A stretch of DNA of 64,000 nucleotides from Desulfosporosinus cupriresistens (lineage in GTDB: Bacteria; Bacillota; Desulfitobacteriia; Desulfitobacteriales; Desulfitobacteriaceae). The translations under genes and the position numbers were made by a program. Below, piece after piece: positions 7,896 through 17,400 of the stretch. Every line of letters starts with the position of its first letter. Within the stretch, counting starts at the first letter, position 1. Below the pieces are notes generated by a model. That model saw nothing but the letters and a program-made list of their open reading frames with translations. It did not search any database and was not told where the DNA came from. The stretch lies in the NCBI RefSeq assembly GCF_001707885.1, contig NZ_MASS01000016.1:1-64000 (forward strand), read 5' to 3'.

Positions 7896-8884
7896 TACGC
7901 TTCAAACCCCCTAAATAAAAATTCGATCAAATCTTCTATTTCAGTTTTAGTATCTTTTCCTTGTCCACCCTGCAAAGCTGATAAGCAATAAGGACATGAA
8001 GTTAAGATTAGATCAGCTCCCGTCTCCTCTAGCTCTTCTACCCTGCGCGTTGCTACAGTGTGAGAGACATCTGGGAAAAGAAGTTTATTTGGACCACCAC
8101 AACAAGTTGTCCATTGCCGATTGCACATAGCCTCTCGCACTGGGACACCGACACTTTGCAAAATATCTCTAAGCTCTTCATCGATCTCTAATTCACGAGC
8201 CAAACGACAAGAGTCATGGATTACTACAGTTTTATCAGTTTTGATGGCAGGAAGTCTGTGCCTTTTTTCCCATACTAAATCCACGAACGTCCGAATTTCA
8301 TAGGGGAAGTCCTTGACTAGTTTAGGATACACAAATTTAAATACTTCTGCAGCATGAGGAGATAGACAAACAATAGTCTTCGCCCTACTCTGTTTTAATA
8401 CCTCTGCTACTCTTAGGGCATAAGATTCCATATCTTCACAAAAGCCTAGTTCAGAAAGCAATGCCCCACTGTAAAGTTCTTTCTTGCCAGCGTAACAAAG
8501 GTCATAACCTAACTTTTGCAGAATTATCGCTGCTTTATAAGAAATGGAATTAAATCGTTCTCGGTCTTTAGCCAGAACAGAAGCATAAATCTTCTCGGCA
8601 TTGATACCAGTTTTATTAATAATATTTCTTGCACCCATCATCAAGGAAAATACTTTACTTCCTTGATCCATATGGGTCATCGTACTCACTAACGAATCAA
8701 TAAAAGGAAGAAGTTGATATTCACCCCCTGTGTAAAATAACAAGTCACCATGTTCAGGTAATTTTAGAGCATGAGCCCAGGCAGCCACCTCTGAACCTTT
8801 CATAGCAAGCGGATTGCCGTGTTTAACTATATTACCGCGTATAATTTCTAACACTGGAGGTAGTTTTGTTTCAGAAGCCATCAT
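7895..8884 (-). CDS. CCG-domain (heterodisulfide-reductase-like) iron-sulfur protein, LutA/LldE-related
   Basis: About 330 residues. The C-terminal half has one full CCG motif: HDSCRLAREL, then TTCCGGPNKLLF, then TSCPYCLSAL. This pattern (C...CC...CXXC) is known to hold a special 4Fe-4S cluster in HdrB/HdrD/LutA. The N-terminal half has the same general length as a second CCG unit but lacks the cysteines, so only one cluster is expected. LutA is usually ~240 residues, so this is a longer variant. The GGATGGGG ribosome site favours the ATG at 8884 or 8881 over that at 8893. It overlaps the LutB-like gene by one base. Confidence 0.8.
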   Translation of the reverse strand: MMASETKLPPVLEIIRGNIVKHGNPLAMKGSEVAAWAHALKLPEHGDLLFYTGGEYQLLPFIDSLVSTMTHMDQGSKVFSLMMGARNIINKTGINAEKIYASVLAKDRERFNSISYKAAIILQKLGYDLCYAGKKELYSGALLSELGFCEDMESYALRVAEVLKQSRAKTIVCLSPHAAEVFKFVYPKLVKDFPYEIRTFVDLVWEKRHRLPAIKTDKTVVIHDSCRLARELEIDEELRDILQSVGVPVREAMCNRQWTTCCGGPNKLLFPDVSHTVATRRVEELEETGADLILTSCPYCLSALQGGQGKDTKTEIEDLIEFLFRGFEA

Positions 8885-9000
8885 TTTCCCCATCCAATCT
8901 TTATTTGTTTGGTTTAACTCATAACTATCATTAAATTAGAAATTGGCCCGAAAGTAAATCGTTTCTGGCTATGTATTATGTATTATTGGAACCATGGTTA

Positions 9001-9597
9001 TTAAATCCATATATTAAGACTATCCTTGTTTTCAATAATCTTCTCGGCAATCTTTGCTCCAACATTAGCATAGTAATTCCCGCCGTCTTTCCGCCCAAAA
9101 CAATTCTGAGCCTCTATATAACTATCACTCGCAATTACTCGGCGAAGTAAGGGAATTTGATTGATCTTGTTGATATCAAAGTTCTCAATGGATCGTTCAA
9201 ATTCATCGCTTAACCTAGAATTACCCCAATATTTAGGACCTTTTTCAGGTTTAATCTCGAAAACACGCCTCACAAATTCAAACGGAAATGCACCAAAGGA
9301 AATTAGAAGCTTGGGTTTATGTTCTAATACTATTTCCTTAAATTCTGCTATTTCCCGAGCTACTTCTGATCCCCACCAATTTAATGTATTAGGAACGAGT
9401 CGGCAATCGCTAACCGCGTTCCGCATAAAAATATTAGTGGTATCTATTCTGGTTTGTATTTCTCTATATACTCTATCCTGTATCTCATCTAATATAGGTG
9501 ACCAAATGTTGTGACGAACAGTTGGGTGTTTTGGATTTACTAAAAGCCAAATTGGATAAGCTCTTTCTCCTGTGTCTTGCTTTAACTTCATCTTCAT
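9001..9597 (-). CDS. Conserved-looking cytoplasmic protein of unknown function
   Basis: 198 residues, no membrane span or signal peptide. Segments such as HKPKLLISFGAFPFEFVRR and, near the end, IPLLRRVIASDSYIEAQ followed by NYYANVGAKIAEKI recall the arrangement of uracil-DNA-glycosylase-fold proteins (a strand after KPK..I..G, then a late motif). I do not see the catalytic motifs clearly and do not assign the family. It has a weak ribosome site (GAGGG 13 bases upstream) and starts at 9597 or 9591. It is a single gene between two redox operons. Confidence 0.6.
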   Translation of the reverse strand: MKMKLKQDTGERAYPIWLLVNPKHPTVRHNIWSPILDEIQDRVYREIQTRIDTTNIFMRNAVSDCRLVPNTLNWWGSEVAREIAEFKEIVLEHKPKLLISFGAFPFEFVRRVFEIKPEKGPKYWGNSRLSDEFERSIENFDINKINQIPLLRRVIASDSYIEAQNCFGRKDGGNYYANVGAKIAEKIIENKDSLNIWI

Positions 9598-9949
9598 TTT
9601 CTGATCTCAACCCTCTCAGCGTTAAGCTTAATGACGTTTGTTGGATTTTTGAGGCAATATTTTATGCTAGAAAGGACATAGGTTAAAATTCTGAGAGTTT
9701 ATATATCACATTATTATATCCTTACTAATGAAGATTAACATTGTGTCTATAACAAGTCAATATGACCATGATTATTATATGATATAGCGAAAACACTAAG
9801 CAGCCATGTTTATTGACTCAAGGTTTAATAAAAAAGAAAAAGCCCCGTACGATGCGATTTTCGCCGTAGGGGCTTCCTAATTTAGAGAAAACTTAAAACT
9901 AATTCTCTTTTGTTAACCCAAAGTAAATTTTTCTGGTAAAGAGGAGAAA
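9598..9949. other. Intergenic region, 352 bases
   Basis: It holds the terminator of the hdr/flx operon at 9827-9876 and the presumed promoter of the unknown gene at 9597. Otherwise it is AT-rich with no ORF. Confidence 0.5.
9827..9876 (-). terminator. Terminator of the hdr-flx operon
   Basis: The stem AAGCCCC(G)TACG / CCGTAGGGGCTT has one bulged base. On the minus strand it is followed by TTTTTCTTTTTT. A classical strong intrinsic terminator, about 75 bases after the stop at 9950. Confidence 0.9.
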
Positions 9950-11173
9950 TTAATGAGTACCTATATCTGCCTCATCAACCAACCCCATAGCAACTTCCAC
10001 TAAGGCACTGAGATGCATCATTTTCATACCTAGTTTGTAGTGCTTATTCATGTCTACAAACTGGTCCATGCAGTTATGGCATGGTATGCATCCATATTTG
10101 GCACCAGTAGCCACTAATTGATCAACTTTAGGTTTTGCTTTGACCATCCGCATTCCTTTAGTTGCAGCTACAGCTAAAGCTCCCCCACCAGCTCCACAAC
10201 AAATGTTATACATTCGGTTGGGATTCATTTCGCGATAATCCATAACAGCGTTTTCGATTACGTAGCGCTGCGCTTCATAGACGCCTTCTTTACGAACCGT
10301 ATTACAGGGATCATGCATGGTCACAGGGACGGTATTTCTGGTCTTATCTAGTTTTATTACGCCATCTCTGATCCAATCCGCATACAATTCAACAATGTGT
10401 CGGACAGGTATCTTGTTTTCCCAATATTTACGCCCAAATACTCTTGTCGAGCGGAAAGCATGGCCACATTCTGTGACGATGATTTCTTTACAATTCAACC
10501 GCTCGGCTTCTTCAAAGAGTGGACGTGAAATCTCACAGAACTCATCCTCTTTCCCAGTGAACAAACAAATATTTGTAGCATCCCAGCGCTTGGTACTGAT
10601 TGTAAAGTTTGCTTTAGCTGCATGGAAAATATTTAAAATCGTTTGCAGATCACTTGGGTAATGTTTAATCTCGCGAGCATTGAAAGTAAACATAAAATCG
10701 GCATTTGGCACGTCTAAAGGAATTTTGTAAGTAGGATCTTTCAGATCTTCCTGTAATAATTCCTCAATCCATTCCAGAGTCTCAATGTAGTCAATCTGAT
10801 CGACACCCATCTGGTTACCTGTGCGGATATGGTCATCGGCAATAATCTGCAAATGGCCAGGTGCATCATCTTTGCCGCGGAATGACCTTGTGAGGGCTGC
10901 AATATTTACACCCATTGGGCATTCCACAGTACAACGTTCACACATGGTACAATTCCAGATGAAAGGATCTTTTTCCGCTTCTTCCCGCATACCCAGGGCT
11001 ACTTTGCGAATGAACTTACGGGGGTCCTGATTTTCGTGGAGATCACTATAGACACACCCTGCAGTACACATACCACAAGTAAGGCAATTGGCAAAGTCGT
11101 AGCCATTTAACATGCCTGCTACTTCATCACGTAAAGTTGGATCTAAACTTTTAACTCTTATGGTTTCAGCCAT
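9950..11173 (-). CDS. HdrCB-like fused iron-sulfur protein (HdrD-type) of the Flx/Hdr complex
   Basis: 407 residues. The N-terminal HdrC-like part has CLTCGMCTAGC near 30-40 and CTMCERCTVECP near 76-87, two 4Fe-4S sites. The C-terminal HdrB/HdrD-like part has one CCG motif: HDPCNTVRKE, then NICCGAGGGALA, then CIPCHNCMDQF. A more N-terminal VTECGHAFRSTR segment replaces the second CCG motif. HdrB reduces a disulfide at a non-cubane cluster; in sulfate reducers DsrC is the proposed acceptor. I start at 11173 because GGAGGTG lies at the right distance from that ATG; the reading from 11185 begins inside the ribosome site. It is the last gene of the operon. Confidence 0.85.
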   Translation of the reverse strand: MAETIRVKSLDPTLRDEVAGMLNGYDFANCLTCGMCTAGCVYSDLHENQDPRKFIRKVALGMREEAEKDPFIWNCTMCERCTVECPMGVNIAALTRSFRGKDDAPGHLQIIADDHIRTGNQMGVDQIDYIETLEWIEELLQEDLKDPTYKIPLDVPNADFMFTFNAREIKHYPSDLQTILNIFHAAKANFTISTKRWDATNICLFTGKEDEFCEISRPLFEEAERLNCKEIIVTECGHAFRSTRVFGRKYWENKIPVRHIVELYADWIRDGVIKLDKTRNTVPVTMHDPCNTVRKEGVYEAQRYVIENAVMDYREMNPNRMYNICCGAGGGALAVAATKGMRMVKAKPKVDQLVATGAKYGCIPCHNCMDQFVDMNKHYKLGMKMMHLSALVEVAMGLVDEADIGTH

Positions 11174-11199
11174 TCTTACTATCACCTCCGGCCTTTAAA

Positions 11200-12042
11200 T
11201 TAATATTCACTCGGTAGTTCTTTCAATTGAGCCATAGAAAAGACGGGTCCATCTTTGCATACATATTTCGGCCCGATATTACAGCGACCACAGATTCCCA
11301 AGCCGCACTTCATCCGCATTTCTAAAGAAGTGTAGATCCGCTCTGGAGGAAATCCTAGTTTTTCTAAAACTGGCAGAGTATATTTAATCATGGCCGGGGG
11401 TCCGCACACAACAGCATAAGTGTTCACAGATGAAGGAGCCACTTGCTCTGTGATGGTAGGAATAAAGCCTACGTGTTTAGTCCAACCTTCTGCAGGTCTG
11501 TCGATCGTGGTTACCAGATTAATATTGGGATTCGTTTCCCATTCAGCTAGTTCTTCTTTGTAAAGCAACAATCCAGGATTTCTGGCACCGTAAATAACGG
11601 TAATGTCACCATAGTCAGCGCGATGTTTTTCATCGAGCATATAGACTGCCATCGAGCGCAGAGTAGTAAAAGCAAAACCTCCCCCGATAATGACAAGGTT
11701 TTTACCTTTAAACTCTTCCATCGGATAAAAGTTCCCCATAGGTCCTCTTACCCCAACCATAGTTCCTTCTTCCATAAGGTGTAAGGCATTAGACACACAT
11801 CCCACTTTAGCAACAGAGAACTTAATAATTCCAGGCTCAGTTGGAGATGTTGCAATTCCAAAAGGAGCTTCTCCGTGACCATAAGCACTGAGTTCAGCAA
11901 ACTGACCAGGCATATATTTGAAGTTTTCTTCATCTTGTTTATTTTGAAACTGCAGTGTAAAGGTATTGATCAATTTATCTTCAGTTTCACACATGTTTTT
12001 GATGAGTTTCATTGTAATAGGGAGATAAGGATTCTGTTCCAT
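11200..12042 (-). CDS. flxA: FlxA-like FAD/NAD(P)H-binding oxidoreductase subunit
   Basis: 280 residues of the ferredoxin-NADP reductase type, as in PyrK, AsrB and sulfhydrogenase gamma subunits. The FAD domain lies in roughly residues 15-105 (YMPGQFAELSAYG, FGIATSPTE). The NAD domain begins LVIIGGGFAF near 112. The C-terminus has a PyrK-type [2Fe-2S] motif, CGLGICGRCNIG...C. It should bring electrons from NADH into the Flx/Hdr complex. Its ATG overlaps the flxB stop by one base (TAATG). Confidence 0.88.
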   Translation of the reverse strand: MEQNPYLPITMKLIKNMCETEDKLINTFTLQFQNKQDEENFKYMPGQFAELSAYGHGEAPFGIATSPTEPGIIKFSVAKVGCVSNALHLMEEGTMVGVRGPMGNFYPMEEFKGKNLVIIGGGFAFTTLRSMAVYMLDEKHRADYGDITVIYGARNPGLLLYKEELAEWETNPNINLVTTIDRPAEGWTKHVGFIPTITEQVAPSSVNTYAVVCGPPAMIKYTLPVLEKLGFPPERIYTSLEMRMKCGLGICGRCNIGPKYVCKDGPVFSMAQLKELPSEY

Positions 12043-13058
12043 TAGTCCACCACCACTTCTGCTTTGTTAACCCCATCAATGGCTTGCCTGATATCCATAT
12101 TAACTGGGCAACCTTTAATGCAGCGACCGCAGCCTACACACGCGATATCGCCATTGTTATGGACAAAATAGTTAAACTTGTGCATCATCCGTTGACGCCA
12201 ACGCGATTTTTTCTTATCCCTAGGGTTATGACCGGAACCATGCAAAGTAAAGAGAGGCGCCATGCAAGCATCCCACGTTCTCACTCTGCTACCTTCATTC
12301 TTGATCACTTCCTCAGAAATATCGAAGCAATGGCAGGTAGGGCAAGAGAAAGAACACGCATTGCAGCCTAAGCACTTTTCATGGAGAGTGTCCCAATAGG
12401 AATTGTCAAACATTTTATCAAGTTTAGCTGTAATCGTTGAAACATCAACTTTACTCGTAGTTTGAGCACTTTTAACAGTGTCAACGAGTGCTTGTTCCTG
12501 GGCGGATAGTTCGGCAAGTTCTCCCAAACTGGCTAATAACTCTTTCCCTTTTTCAGTGATTACTTCAACATTGTAGGAATCTCCCAGATCAATTAATAAA
12601 AGATCGGAGCCTTCACTGCAGGCAGGAGAAATGCCCATCGAGGAGCAAAAACAGGTTGGAGCAATTTTATTACAAGCAAGCCCTATAATAACCGAGTTGT
12701 CACGACGATCAAAATAATAAGGGTCGCGATATTGATCGTTTTTGAATACTTTATCTAAAAGAAGCATCGCTTTAGCGTCACAGGGTCTGATTCCAAATAA
12801 AACAGTTTTCCCAACCTTCAGCTCGTTCTTAACAGTGATATCCTTGCCATCTTTGACATAAGACAAGAGCTTTTCATGTTGAGGGAACAGGAGGGATTTA
12901 GGAGGAAGTTTGGAATTCAGATAATCTTGCTTGACTTCTGAGAAGCTCTTTGCTGCTTTGAAGTTCACCGCACCTGCTTCACTCACTGGAGCAATGACTT
13001 GGTATTCAGCAGTTAAAGCATCAAATGATTGGCCAAATTTCTCTTTACTTATCTTCAT
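12042..13058 (-). CDS. flxB: FlxB-like 4Fe-4S subunit (AsrA/sulfhydrogenase-beta-like)
   Basis: 338 residues. The N-terminal two-thirds match the AsrA/HydB-type domain (GIRPCDAKAMLLLDKVF, IIGLACNKIAPTCFCSS). The C-terminus has two 4Fe-4S motifs, CLGCNACSFSCPTCHC near 230-245 and CVGCGRCIKGCPVN near 310-323. It is expected to wire FlxA to the other Fe-S subunits. It lies 9 bases after flxC, with GGAGTGAGGTGA before the ATG. Alone it could be called anaerobic sulfite reductase subunit A, but the operon argues for Flx. Confidence 0.85.
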   Translation of the reverse strand: MKISKEKFGQSFDALTAEYQVIAPVSEAGAVNFKAAKSFSEVKQDYLNSKLPPKSLLFPQHEKLLSYVKDGKDITVKNELKVGKTVLFGIRPCDAKAMLLLDKVFKNDQYRDPYYFDRRDNSVIIGLACNKIAPTCFCSSMGISPACSEGSDLLLIDLGDSYNVEVITEKGKELLASLGELAELSAQEQALVDTVKSAQTTSKVDVSTITAKLDKMFDNSYWDTLHEKCLGCNACSFSCPTCHCFDISEEVIKNEGSRVRTWDACMAPLFTLHGSGHNPRDKKKSRWRQRMMHKFNYFVHNNGDIACVGCGRCIKGCPVNMDIRQAIDGVNKAEVVVD

Positions 13059-13067
13059 TTCTTCACC

Positions 13068-14012
13068 TCACTCCTTTACCAAGAACGTTTCTGGATCATC
13101 TGAGCTGTATACATTGAGAGCTGGTTTGATATCTTCGCTGATGCCGGATTCATGGTTATACATTTCTTTAACATCTTTATTAACCTTCCGACTCAAAGCT
13201 CGAATATCGACGCCTTGTGGACAGGCTCGGCTACACGCACCACACTCAACACAACGACCGGCTAAGTGAAGCGCACGTCCAGTTTGGAAAAGTAGATTTT
13301 CCGCAGTATCAACTCCACCTGTAAGCCACTTGGGAGCATTGCAATCCACAAAACATTCCTGACAATAACACATAGGACAGGCATTGCGGCAGGCATAACA
13401 ACGGATACATTTACTCATTTGCTCTTTAAAGTAAGCTTTACGCTCGGCATCAGACTTGTTTTCCAGAGCAATGACATCCGAAAAGTCTGATTGAGGAACT
13501 TCAACCGATCCTCCAATTTTAAGATCCAGAATAACCGGATTTGGATAACGACAGGTCTGACAAGTAGCATCTTTTACGTCAGCAAAGTTATACTCTTTGT
13601 CACAAGCGATGCCTTTAACGGATACTTTTCCATTGGTAATGGTGGCTTCGATGATTTCACCAGTTTCAGCCTCAATTTTATTTTTATCTATGACACCTGG
13701 GCAGGAAACGCCAATGATATATAAATCATCTCGTACTAACTGATTTTCCTGCAATAGCACCATTAAAGCCCGGCTATCGCATCCTTTAGCGATGATCGCT
13801 TTTTTTCCTGCAGTCTGAGCTGCATAGGTTGCCAGATTGTTCTCACAAGTTTCATCCCAGATTAATTTATCGACATCTTGAGGAGAACGCACAAAGCAAG
13901 GCGTTGATTTTAAAGGCAAGGAACCTTTTTCATAGCCTATTACAACGTCCACTTTACCTTCAGCGAGTAATTGACGTGCCGTTTCTCGGATATCATCAAT
14001 TATGCTATTCAT
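13068..14012 (-). CDS. flxC: FlxC-like 4Fe-4S subunit
   Basis: 314 residues. The N-terminal FrhB/FdhB-like region (DVVIGYEKGSLPLKSTP, AIIAKGCDSRALMVLL, IIGVSCPGVID) is followed by two 4Fe-4S motifs. CIRCYACRNACPMCYCQEC near 209-227 is unusually cysteine-rich, and CVECGACSRACPQGVD is near 259-274. It overlaps flxD by 8 bases, a sign of tight coupling. Its role is electron transfer between the flavin module and HdrA (inferred from the known FlxABCD arrangement). Confidence 0.82.
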   Translation of the reverse strand: MNSIIDDIRETARQLLAEGKVDVVIGYEKGSLPLKSTPCFVRSPQDVDKLIWDETCENNLATYAAQTAGKKAIIAKGCDSRALMVLLQENQLVRDDLYIIGVSCPGVIDKNKIEAETGEIIEATITNGKVSVKGIACDKEYNFADVKDATCQTCRYPNPVILDLKIGGSVEVPQSDFSDVIALENKSDAERKAYFKEQMSKCIRCYACRNACPMCYCQECFVDCNAPKWLTGGVDTAENLLFQTGRALHLAGRCVECGACSRACPQGVDIRALSRKVNKDVKEMYNHESGISEDIKPALNVYSSDDPETFLVKE

Positions 14013-14457
14013 CCGTTCCCCCCCCGTCTACTTTAAATACACCGGTATTAGGTCCTAGCGCTGCAACGCGTTCAGTAACCCCTTTAACTACTTCAGCAAA
14101 TCGAACACCTTCTGCTGCTGATACCCATGAAAAATTAACCCGACCTTCTTCCAAACCTACATGTTTTAAAAGAGAATCGATAAGCGCAAATTTCCTGCGT
14201 GCCACATAATTCCCGCTCATGTAATGGCAATCCCCAGGGTGGCAACCAGAGACTAATACTCCGTCAGCCCCATTAGCCATAGCTTTTAAGATATAGAGAG
14301 GGTTAATTCTTCCAGAACATGGAACTCGAATCGTTCGTATCGTTGCTGGATATTGAAATCTGCCTACGCCAGCGAGATCCGCTCCTGCATAACTACACCA
14401 GTTACACAAAAAAGCAGCGATTTTAGGTTCGTACGGTTTAGTTTCTCCCATAATCAT
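14005..14457 (-). CDS. flxD: FlxD/MvhD-like [2Fe-2S] electron transfer subunit
   Basis: About 148 residues of the MvhD family, which links an electron donor module to HdrA. Conserved cysteines are in CNWCSYAGAD, RVPCSGRI and VSGCHPGDCHY. The ATG at 14451, with GGAAGG about 10 bases upstream, is a good alternative start to that at 14457. It lies 33 bases after hdrA. MvhD beside HdrA is a hallmark of flavin-based bifurcating Hdr complexes. Confidence 0.9.
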   Translation of the reverse strand: MIMGETKPYEPKIAAFLCNWCSYAGADLAGVGRFQYPATIRTIRVPCSGRINPLYILKAMANGADGVLVSGCHPGDCHYMSGNYVARRKFALIDSLLKHVGLEEGRVNFSWVSAAEGVRFAEVVKGVTERVAALGPNTGVFKVDGGGTDE

Positions 14458-14490
14458 CTACCTTCCCATCATTATTGAGGCACTTTCAAT

Positions 14491-17400
14491 TTAGAAGGTG
14501 TTTAACATCGCAGCTATTTGCTGATTAGTACAACCTCTAAGATTGATGGCACCGCAACGGCAACTTGAAGCGCATGCCCCACAGCCTTTACACAGAGCGT
14601 CATTAACTACCGCAACACGGTTAACCATATCGACGGATACGGCTTTAGCCGAACATACAGCTTCGCAAGTACCGCAAGCAGTACATTTGCGTTTATCAAC
14701 GAACGCATTTAATCCTGCAGATTCTACCATTTCCTTAGACAAGGCTACACCGGCTCGTCCAGCAGCAGCTTTGGCCTGAGCTATTACTTCTTCCGTATTT
14801 TTAGGACTATGAGCTAGACCTGCCATAAATACCCCATCAGTACTGAAATCAACAGGTCTTAATTTCATATGCGCTTCTAAGAAGAAGCCTTCCTTATTTA
14901 AGGGAACTTTGAACCATTGGGAAAGCTTAGCTCCGTCTGCCGGAGCTACAATGGCGGCAGCCAGGCAAATAACATCTGCTTCAATCTCGATCGGGCAACC
15001 TAAGACGTGATCTTTGACGGTCACTACCAGGGTTTCGCCTTCTTTGGCAACGACAGGCTTTTCATTTTCACTAAAGCGTACAAAGATTATGCCACTTCTT
15101 CTGGCTAGTTCATAGTCCTCTTCAAAGTAACCATAGGTACGCATGTCGCGATATAAAATGAATACTTTGGCCGCAGGATTTTGAGTTTTAACTTTGAGAG
15201 CTAGCTTGACGGATTTGGTACAGCAGGTACGGCTGCAATAAGGATTTTCTTCACAACGTGAACCCACGCATTGAACGAAGACATAATTCTGAGCTTTTTC
15301 CACTCTAGAATCGTTGTTGACTAAAGCTTCGTCTAATTGGAGTTGGGTCATTATACGGGGGTCTTGGCCGTATAAATATTCCTTAGGCTGATATTCTTGA
15401 CCACCAATTGTAATAACAGCGACGCCATGGGCTATTTGTTCGCCATTATCTAAAGTCGTCGTAAAGCTGCCTAAGAAGCCTGCGACATCTTTAATTTGAG
15501 TACCCACATAGATTTTGATTTTGGGATCTTGGTTGACCTTTTCAATCAGATCAGCAACAAACGCCTTCATATCTTCTCCTCTGAATCCTTTGGAGAATCT
15601 CCGGGCTACGCCGCCTAAAGTCTGATCTTTTTCTACTAAATGAACCTGATATCCTTGACCGGCCAGAGATAAGGCACTCGTCATTCCTGCGATCCCGCCT
15701 CCGACTACCAGCGCGTCGTGGTTCATCGGCATAAATACAGGTTGAACGGGCTGTTGCATAGAAGCACGGACAACAGCTAATCTCGTGAGGTCCTTGGCTT
15801 TTTCGGTTGCTTTTTCGGGCTCATTCATATGAACCCAGGAACATTGGTCACGAATATTGGCCATGTCAAATAAGTGAGCGTTCAGGCCAGCTTCTTTCAA
15901 TGTCTCCTGGAATAAAGGCTCATGGGTTCGTGGACTACAGGAAGACACGACGACTCTGTTCAATTTGTATTCTTCAATCAGAGCTTTCATCGAGGCCTGA
16001 GCATCCTGCGAACAGGCATAGATTTTTTCAGTAGCCATTACGACGGTAGGCAGAGTCTTGGCATATTCGACAACAGCCGGTACATCAACAATACTGCCGA
16101 TATTGACACCGCAGTGGCAAATAAATACTCCGGTGCGAATAACATCTCCTGCAACATCCAGTTCTGGAGGATATTGTTTTTCGCTGACCAGGGTTCCACG
16201 TTCTTCAGATAATAAGGAGGCAACCGCACTAGCAGCTGCGCTGGCTTGCATAACTGTTTCCGGGATGTCTCTTGGCCCGCTAAAAACACCTGCTGCGAAA
16301 ATACCTTCTTTAGAAGTATTCACACCAGTTAGCGGTTCGAGCTCAGCAAAACCATATTTGTTAACTTTCAAGTCTAAAATTTTGGATAATTCTTTGGAAC
16401 TGTCTCCTGCTTCTAATCCTACAGACAGAACTACCAAATCATATTGTTCACTTAATATTTGGCCATCTTCGGTAGAATAGCGGATAACAGAATCACCTGA
16501 ACCATCTTCCGCCTCATTTACTTCGTAAATACGGGAACGAATGAATTTTACGCCATGTTGATTCTTAGCGCTGTCATAATACTTTTCAAAGTCTTTGCCA
16601 TGGGTTCTCATGTCCATATAGAAGATTGTAGTATCTACCGGAATATGGCTGTGTTCTTTGGCAATGACCGCTTCTTTAATAGCGTACATGCAGCAAACAC
16701 CAGAACAATAATTATTATTGATTTTGGCGTTTCTGGAACCAACACATTGAATCCAGGCAATTTTCTGGGGTTCTTTTTGGTCAAAAGGTCTGACTAAATG
16801 TCCATCAAAAGGTCCCGAGGCACTTAAAAGACGCTCAAATTCAAGGCTGGTAACAACACTTTTGATCTTGCCATAACCGTAATATACTAACCTAGAAGCA
16901 TCAAAGACCTTGAAACCAGGGTTGAGAATCATTGAGCCAACTTCAACATCAATCTCTTTGTCTTGCATGGCATGGTCGATTGCTCCAGCTTGGCAGGCTT
17001 CAACGCATTTTTTACATACGTCCTTGCCTTTAATGGTACCATGTTTTTGGAACAAACAATTCTTGTCATCGATTGCAAAGGCATTAGGGAATGCTTGAGA
17101 ATACTGTTTGAAAACTGCCTTGCGTTTTCCAATACCCTGATTAAATTCATCATCGACTTTTACAGGACATACTGAAGCACACGACCCACAACCTGTACAT
17201 TTTTCGGTATCAATGTATCGTGCTTTCTGTTTGATTGTTACCTTGAAATTTCCTGCTTCACCTTCTGTCTTGACGACCTGAGAATTAGTATAGATGCGAA
17301 TATTAAGATGGCGTCCGCATTCCACTAATTTAGGGGACAGAATACACATAGAGCAATCGTTAGTAGGGAAGGTCTTATCCAACATAGGCATAGTTCCGCC

